Below, one piece after another: positions 4,973 to 7,297 of a stretch of DNA of 7,297 bases. The DNA lies in NCBI GenBank assembly GCA_021780705.1, contig JAJXYG010000317.1:1-7297 (forward strand), written 5' to 3'. This DNA is from Bacteroidota bacterium. GTDB lineage: Bacteria > Bacteroidota > Bacteroidia > Chitinophagales > Chitinophagaceae. The notes under the pieces are model-generated. The model made no database searches. It was not told where the DNA came from and saw only the letters and a program-made list of their open reading frames with translations. Each line of letters starts with the position of its first letter. Within the stretch, counting starts at the first letter, position 1. The position numbers and the translations under genes were made by a program.

Positions 4973-5422
4973 ATGCTCAAAATTGAATTTCCCAAAGATC
5001 AGGTCGAAGTCCGCCAGCAGGCGGGCGGACCGGAGGTCTTTGATCCCATTCGCAAAAAATGGCTAAGGCTGAGTCCTGAGGAATGGGTCCGCCAGCACAT
5101 GATCCGGTTTTTGGTGGAGCGCGGATACCCTGCCCCTTTGATGGCGGTTGAAAAAAAGATTGCCGTGGGAGCACTCAACAAACGCTGTGACCTGGTGGTC
5201 TATCAAAGGGATATGCAGCCCTTCATGATTGTGGAATGCAAGGCGCTTGAAGTGACGCTAACCGAAAAGACCCTGCAGCAGATCCTGCGCTACCATATCG
5301 CCCTTCCCTGTCCCTACCTGCTTGTCACCAATGGAAAGTATACCTTCTGTTATGAAAAGGGAAATGGGGAAGCGGCAGGACAGTTTTTGGAAACTGCCGT
5401 CCTTCCTTCCTTTCCATTTTAG
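4973..5422 (+). CDS. Stand-alone HsdR N-terminal-like PD-(D/E)XK protein
   Basis: This 149-residue protein matches the domain found at the N-terminus of type I restriction R subunits (HSDR_N_2-like), here as a complete small gene without helicase domains. The nuclease core is intact by eye: a helix with Glu37, then Asp73 in KRCDLVVY, then Glu88 and Lys90 in MIVECKA. A Q-x3-Y pair (Gln103, Tyr107 in LQQILRYHIAL) follows, as in HsdR and RecB-like nucleases. The C-terminal strand YLLVTNGKYTFCYE completes the fold. The fold and catalytic residues predict divalent-metal-dependent DNA cleavage or DNA binding. No methylase or specificity subunit is nearby, so a restriction system is not supported. 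Stand-alone copies are, to my knowledge, common in Bacteroidota chromosomes with no proven function. The gene is divergent from AMP nucleosidase and converges on glutamate dehydrogenase with 27 bases between the stops. Confidence 0.85.
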   Translation: MLKIEFPKDQVEVRQQAGGPEVFDPIRKKWLRLSPEEWVRQHMIRFLVERGYPAPLMAVEKKIAVGALNKRCDLVVYQRDMQPFMIVECKALEVTLTEKTLQQILRYHIALPCPYLLVTNGKYTFCYEKGNGEAAGQFLETAVLPSFPF

Positions 5423-5438
5423 GCCTCTAGTGGCGTAA

Positions 5439-5455
5439 CCCTAAGGTGATTAGGG
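5439..5455. terminator. Weak hairpin between convergent genes
   Basis: CCCTAA (5439-5444) and TTAGGG (5450-5455) form a 6-bp stem with a 5-nt loop. The hairpin lies between the convergent stops of the HsdR-N-like gene and glutamate dehydrogenase, and it includes the dehydrogenase stop codon. No T run follows on either strand. The position suits a bidirectional terminator, but the structure alone is modest. Confidence 0.25.
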
Positions 5456-6871
5456 GAAGATGCCCAGTTCAGCGTAAGTAGTAGCTACCTTATTGATGGC
5501 ACACACATAGGCTGCCGTTCTCAGGTCAGGAATGGCAGGGGTTTTTTGCCATATGTCGACAATTTCACGGGTGGCGGAGATCATGGTTTCCTCCAGCCCG
5601 CTTCTGACCAGGTCCACCTCATCTGCTCCATGAATAATGACCTCCCTTTCCTGTGGCAGGACGGTTTTGCCGGTAAGTTCCTCCAGTTTGCCGAGAATGT
5701 TGGCATTCCTGCTTTCTGCGAACCGCTTTTCCAGCCTTCCGTAGCGTACATGGCTCAGGTTTTTCAGCCATTCAAAATAGCTGACGGTAACCCCGCCGGC
5801 GTTGAGGTACATATCCGGGACCACGATGACCCCTTTGAGGTTGAGGATTTCGTCGGCTTCGGGAGTGAGGGGGCCGTTGGCGGCTTCCCCGACGATTTTG
5901 GCTTTGACCCGGGAGGCATTTTCTCCGTTGATGACGTTTTCAAGGGCAGCCGGGATCAGGATGTCGCATTCCATTTCAAGGGCATCCCTGGTGTTGGCAA
6001 AGTTTTCAGCGCCGGGGAAATCCAGTATGGAGCCGGTATCATTGCGGTGCTTTACCACTTTTTCAATATCGAGTCCGTCGTAACTCCAGATGGCACCTTC
6101 ATATTCGGCCAGTCCCACGATGAGGGCTCCTGCCTGCTGGAAGAACAGGGCGGTGTGGTAACCCACATTTCCGAGCCCCTGTACACAAATTCTTTTTCCT
6201 TTCACCCCGGTGGTAAGTCCCAGTTTGTTCATGACTGAAGGCATGTTACACACTTCATTGAGCCCGTAAAAGACTCCGAGTCCGGTGGCTTCCTTTCTGC
6301 CCCGGACCCCACCCTGGGTTACGGGTTTGCCGGTGACGCATCCGGCGGAATCAATTTCACCGGGATGCATGGCTTCATAGGTATCGAGGATCCAGGACAT
6401 CTCCCTTTCCCCGGTACCATAATCCGGAGCCGGTACATCAGTACCCGGTCCGATAAAGTTCTTCTTGATCAGTTCCGCCGTATACCGCCGGGTGATTTTT
6501 TCCAGTTCATAGGGGGTGTATTCCCGGGGGTTGATCCGGATCCCGCCTTTGGCTCCGCCAAAGGGGACATTGACGATGGCGCACTTGTAGGTCATCAGGG
6601 CAGCCAGCGCCATCACCTCATCCTGGTTTACTTTCAGGCTGAAGCGGATCCCACCCTTACAGGGGGTCTTGTGATGGGAGTGCTGCACCCGGTAGGCCTC
6701 GATGGTGACAATCTCTCCGGATTCCCGCTTGATGGGGAATCTCATCTGGTATACGCTGTTGCATTGCTTGATTTGCTGCAATACTCCGGGATCCCAATCG
6801 GTGAATATTGCGGCTTTGTCGAAACTTCTTTCCACGCTCTGGAAGAAGCTGTACGGAACGGGGGTTGGCAT
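5450..6871 (-). CDS. gdhA: Glutamate dehydrogenase (Glu/Leu/Phe/Val dehydrogenase family)
   Basis: This 473-residue cytosolic enzyme catalyses the reversible oxidative deamination of glutamate to 2-oxoglutarate and ammonia. The substrate domain shows CKGGIRFS (71-78) with Lys72, TYK with Lys96, PFGGAKGGI (103-111) with catalytic Lys108, and GTDVPAPDYGTGERE (143-157) with Asp150. These correspond to Lys89, Lys113, Lys125 and Asp165 of the Clostridium symbiosum enzyme. The Rossmann domain carries VQGLGNVG (230-237). Glu256, near the end of the second strand, hints at NAD rather than NADP preference, which is an inference. The C-terminal half keeps GEAANGPLTPEAD and the NAGGVTVSYFEW block. The length fits the hexameric class, although about 25-50 residues longer than minimal forms. 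It lies 84 nt downstream of ccmD on the same strand, so partial co-transcription is possible. No strong promoter match was seen. A leucine or phenylalanine dehydrogenase is less likely given the length. Confidence 0.92.
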   Translation of the reverse strand: MPTPVPYSFFQSVERSFDKAAIFTDWDPGVLQQIKQCNSVYQMRFPIKRESGEIVTIEAYRVQHSHHKTPCKGGIRFSLKVNQDEVMALAALMTYKCAIVNVPFGGAKGGIRINPREYTPYELEKITRRYTAELIKKNFIGPGTDVPAPDYGTGEREMSWILDTYEAMHPGEIDSAGCVTGKPVTQGGVRGRKEATGLGVFYGLNEVCNMPSVMNKLGLTTGVKGKRICVQGLGNVGYHTALFFQQAGALIVGLAEYEGAIWSYDGLDIEKVVKHRNDTGSILDFPGAENFANTRDALEMECDILIPAALENVINGENASRVKAKIVGEAANGPLTPEADEILNLKGVIVVPDMYLNAGGVTVSYFEWLKNLSHVRYGRLEKRFAESRNANILGKLEELTGKTVLPQEREVIIHGADEVDLVRSGLEETMISATREIVDIWQKTPAIPDLRTAAYVCAINKVATTYAELGIFP

Positions 6872-6955
6872 AAATGGAAATTTACTTTTATTTAAACGTC
6901 CTGGATCAAATCTTATTTCTTGACCTTGATTGGGGGGATGCCATTTGGGGCCTGA

Positions 6956-7201
6956 TCAGGCGGTTTTTTCCTTTTTTGAAACTTTTAAGTCAATTCTGAT
7001 TAGGTATAAAATTAGAACGGTGAGTATCGTAAGGCAAACGGCCATTACCACATAAATCTTGTTGTGACTTCTCATGGTGCTCATCAGGCCGCCTCCTGAT
7101 GCCGCGGTGGAATCTGCGGCGGTCTGGGCCTGAAGGACCCCCACCATTAGAAGCATACACCCGGTCAGCAGCAGTTGTTTCAGATAAGTCATTTTATTCA
7201 T
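6956..7201 (-). CDS. ccmD: CcmD-family cytochrome c biogenesis protein
   Basis: This 81-residue membrane protein has an N-terminal hydrophobic segment (about 5-25) that resembles a signal peptide, with likely cleavage near the LQAQ at 23-26. A short polar stretch rich in Ala, Ser and Gly follows, then one membrane helix (about 49-69) and a Lys-rich cytoplasmic tail. The sequence HNKIYVVMAV just before and into the helix, followed by LILYLIRIDLKV, is the recognisable signature of the Bacteroidota CcmD type. The family helps heme delivery for c-type cytochrome maturation, working with CcmC/CcsA and CcmB. Its first ATG overlaps the end of ccsA by 8 nt, which indicates translational coupling. Met4, two bases past that stop, is a possible alternative start. 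An LTGC lipobox-like string (12-15) sits inside the hydrophobic core and is probably not a lipoprotein site. Confidence 0.85.
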   Translation of the reverse strand: MNKMTYLKQLLLTGCMLLMVGVLQAQTAADSTAASGGGLMSTMRSHNKIYVVMAVCLTILTVLILYLIRIDLKVSKKEKTA

Positions 7202-7297
7202 GCAGGAGGGTTTTGTTGGCGAGCAGGCTCAGCCGGATTTTAAGTGAACTGATCCAGATTCCCAGGAGGGCCCAGCCGAATACGGCGGGCCAGAAAA
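7194..7297 (-). CDS. ccsA: Cytochrome c biogenesis protein CcsA/CcmC, C-terminal 33 residues
   Basis: Only the end of this gene is in the window, and the reading frame runs off the right edge. The 33 visible residues end at TAA 7196-7194. They begin FWPAVFGWALLGIWISSLKI and end with a Leu-rich tail, LLHE. In Bacteroidota CcsA/CcmC proteins the last transmembrane helix has the form F-x-PAV-x-GW-x-LLG-x-WI, followed by an Arg/Leu-rich cytoplasmic tail, which fits well. The family is a multi-helix inner-membrane protein handling heme for c-type cytochrome assembly. The immediate downstream overlap with ccmD supports the call, since this pair is commonly adjacent. Confidence 0.8.
   Translation of the reverse strand, partial: FWPAVFGWALLGIWISSLKIRLSLLANKTLLHE

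Noticed and set aside
4973..5422. A type I restriction-modification system
   Set aside because: Only the HsdR N-terminal-like domain is present. There is no helicase, methylase or specificity subunit in the window.
5546..6895. Plus-strand ORFs of 230 and 176 codons opposite glutamate dehydrogenase
   Set aside because: These are antisense shadows of a full-length conserved gene and show no motifs.
6950..6961. 12-bp palindrome GCCTGATCAGGC at the ccmD stop as a terminator
   Set aside because: It has no loop and no T run, and it overlaps the stop codon, so it is not a convincing terminator.
6956..7201. Lipobox (LTGC) making CcmD a lipoprotein
   Set aside because: The cysteine is in the middle of the hydrophobic core, with more hydrophobic residues after it. 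A later signal-peptidase I-like site fits better.
1..7297. CRISPR arrays, tRNA/rRNA genes, insertion sequences or prophage genes
   Set aside because: No repeat-spacer pattern, cloverleaf-like segment, transposase or phage structural gene was recognised by eye on either strand.

Overview
The window looks like a chromosomal segment of a Bacteroidota bacterium. The evidence is the cytochrome c biogenesis pair ccsA/ccmD in the form typical of that phylum, the stand-alone HsdR-N-like protein, the AMP nucleosidase type, the lack of clear Shine-Dalgarno sites, and a perfect TAnnTTTG (Bacteroidota -7 element) before one gene. Class or genus cannot be fixed from the sequence alone. All recognised genes fit the standard bacterial code, and TGA is the natural stop of several of them.

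Layout, left to right. (1) 2-409, plus strand: the 3' end of an outer-membrane beta-barrel protein. (2) About 410-2244: a lower-GC accessory stretch (about 37% in a sampled 60-base line, against visibly GC-richer flanking genes). It holds a compact minus-strand cluster of unrecognised genes: a two-helix membrane protein (1278-1754), a 56-residue ORF (1104-1274) and a 127-residue soluble protein (734-1117). A weaker 40-codon ORF and a hairpin with a T run follow. The first two ORFs share one frame and are separated by a single TGA, so they may be one interrupted gene of about 216 codons. The stretch ends with a plus-strand pseudogene, about 1982-2230, which is the decayed C-terminus of a MacB/FtsX-type ABC permease with two in-frame stops. 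(3) 2245-4817, minus strand: AMP nucleosidase followed 65 nt later by a fused double-ATPase of the oligopeptide/dipeptide importer type. (4) 4973-5422, plus strand: a small PD-(D/E)XK protein with the type I restriction HsdR N-terminal fold, divergent from AMP nucleosidase. (5) 5450-7297, minus strand: the end of ccsA, then ccmD, then a hexameric-type glutamate dehydrogenase.

Functionally the right two thirds is ordinary housekeeping: nucleotide salvage, peptide uptake energetics, glutamate catabolism and c-type cytochrome maturation. The left third is where unexplained content lies. The unknown membrane-protein cluster is the best candidate for an undescribed system, but nothing in it proves a function. 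The permease remnant shows that gene decay has occurred in the same region.
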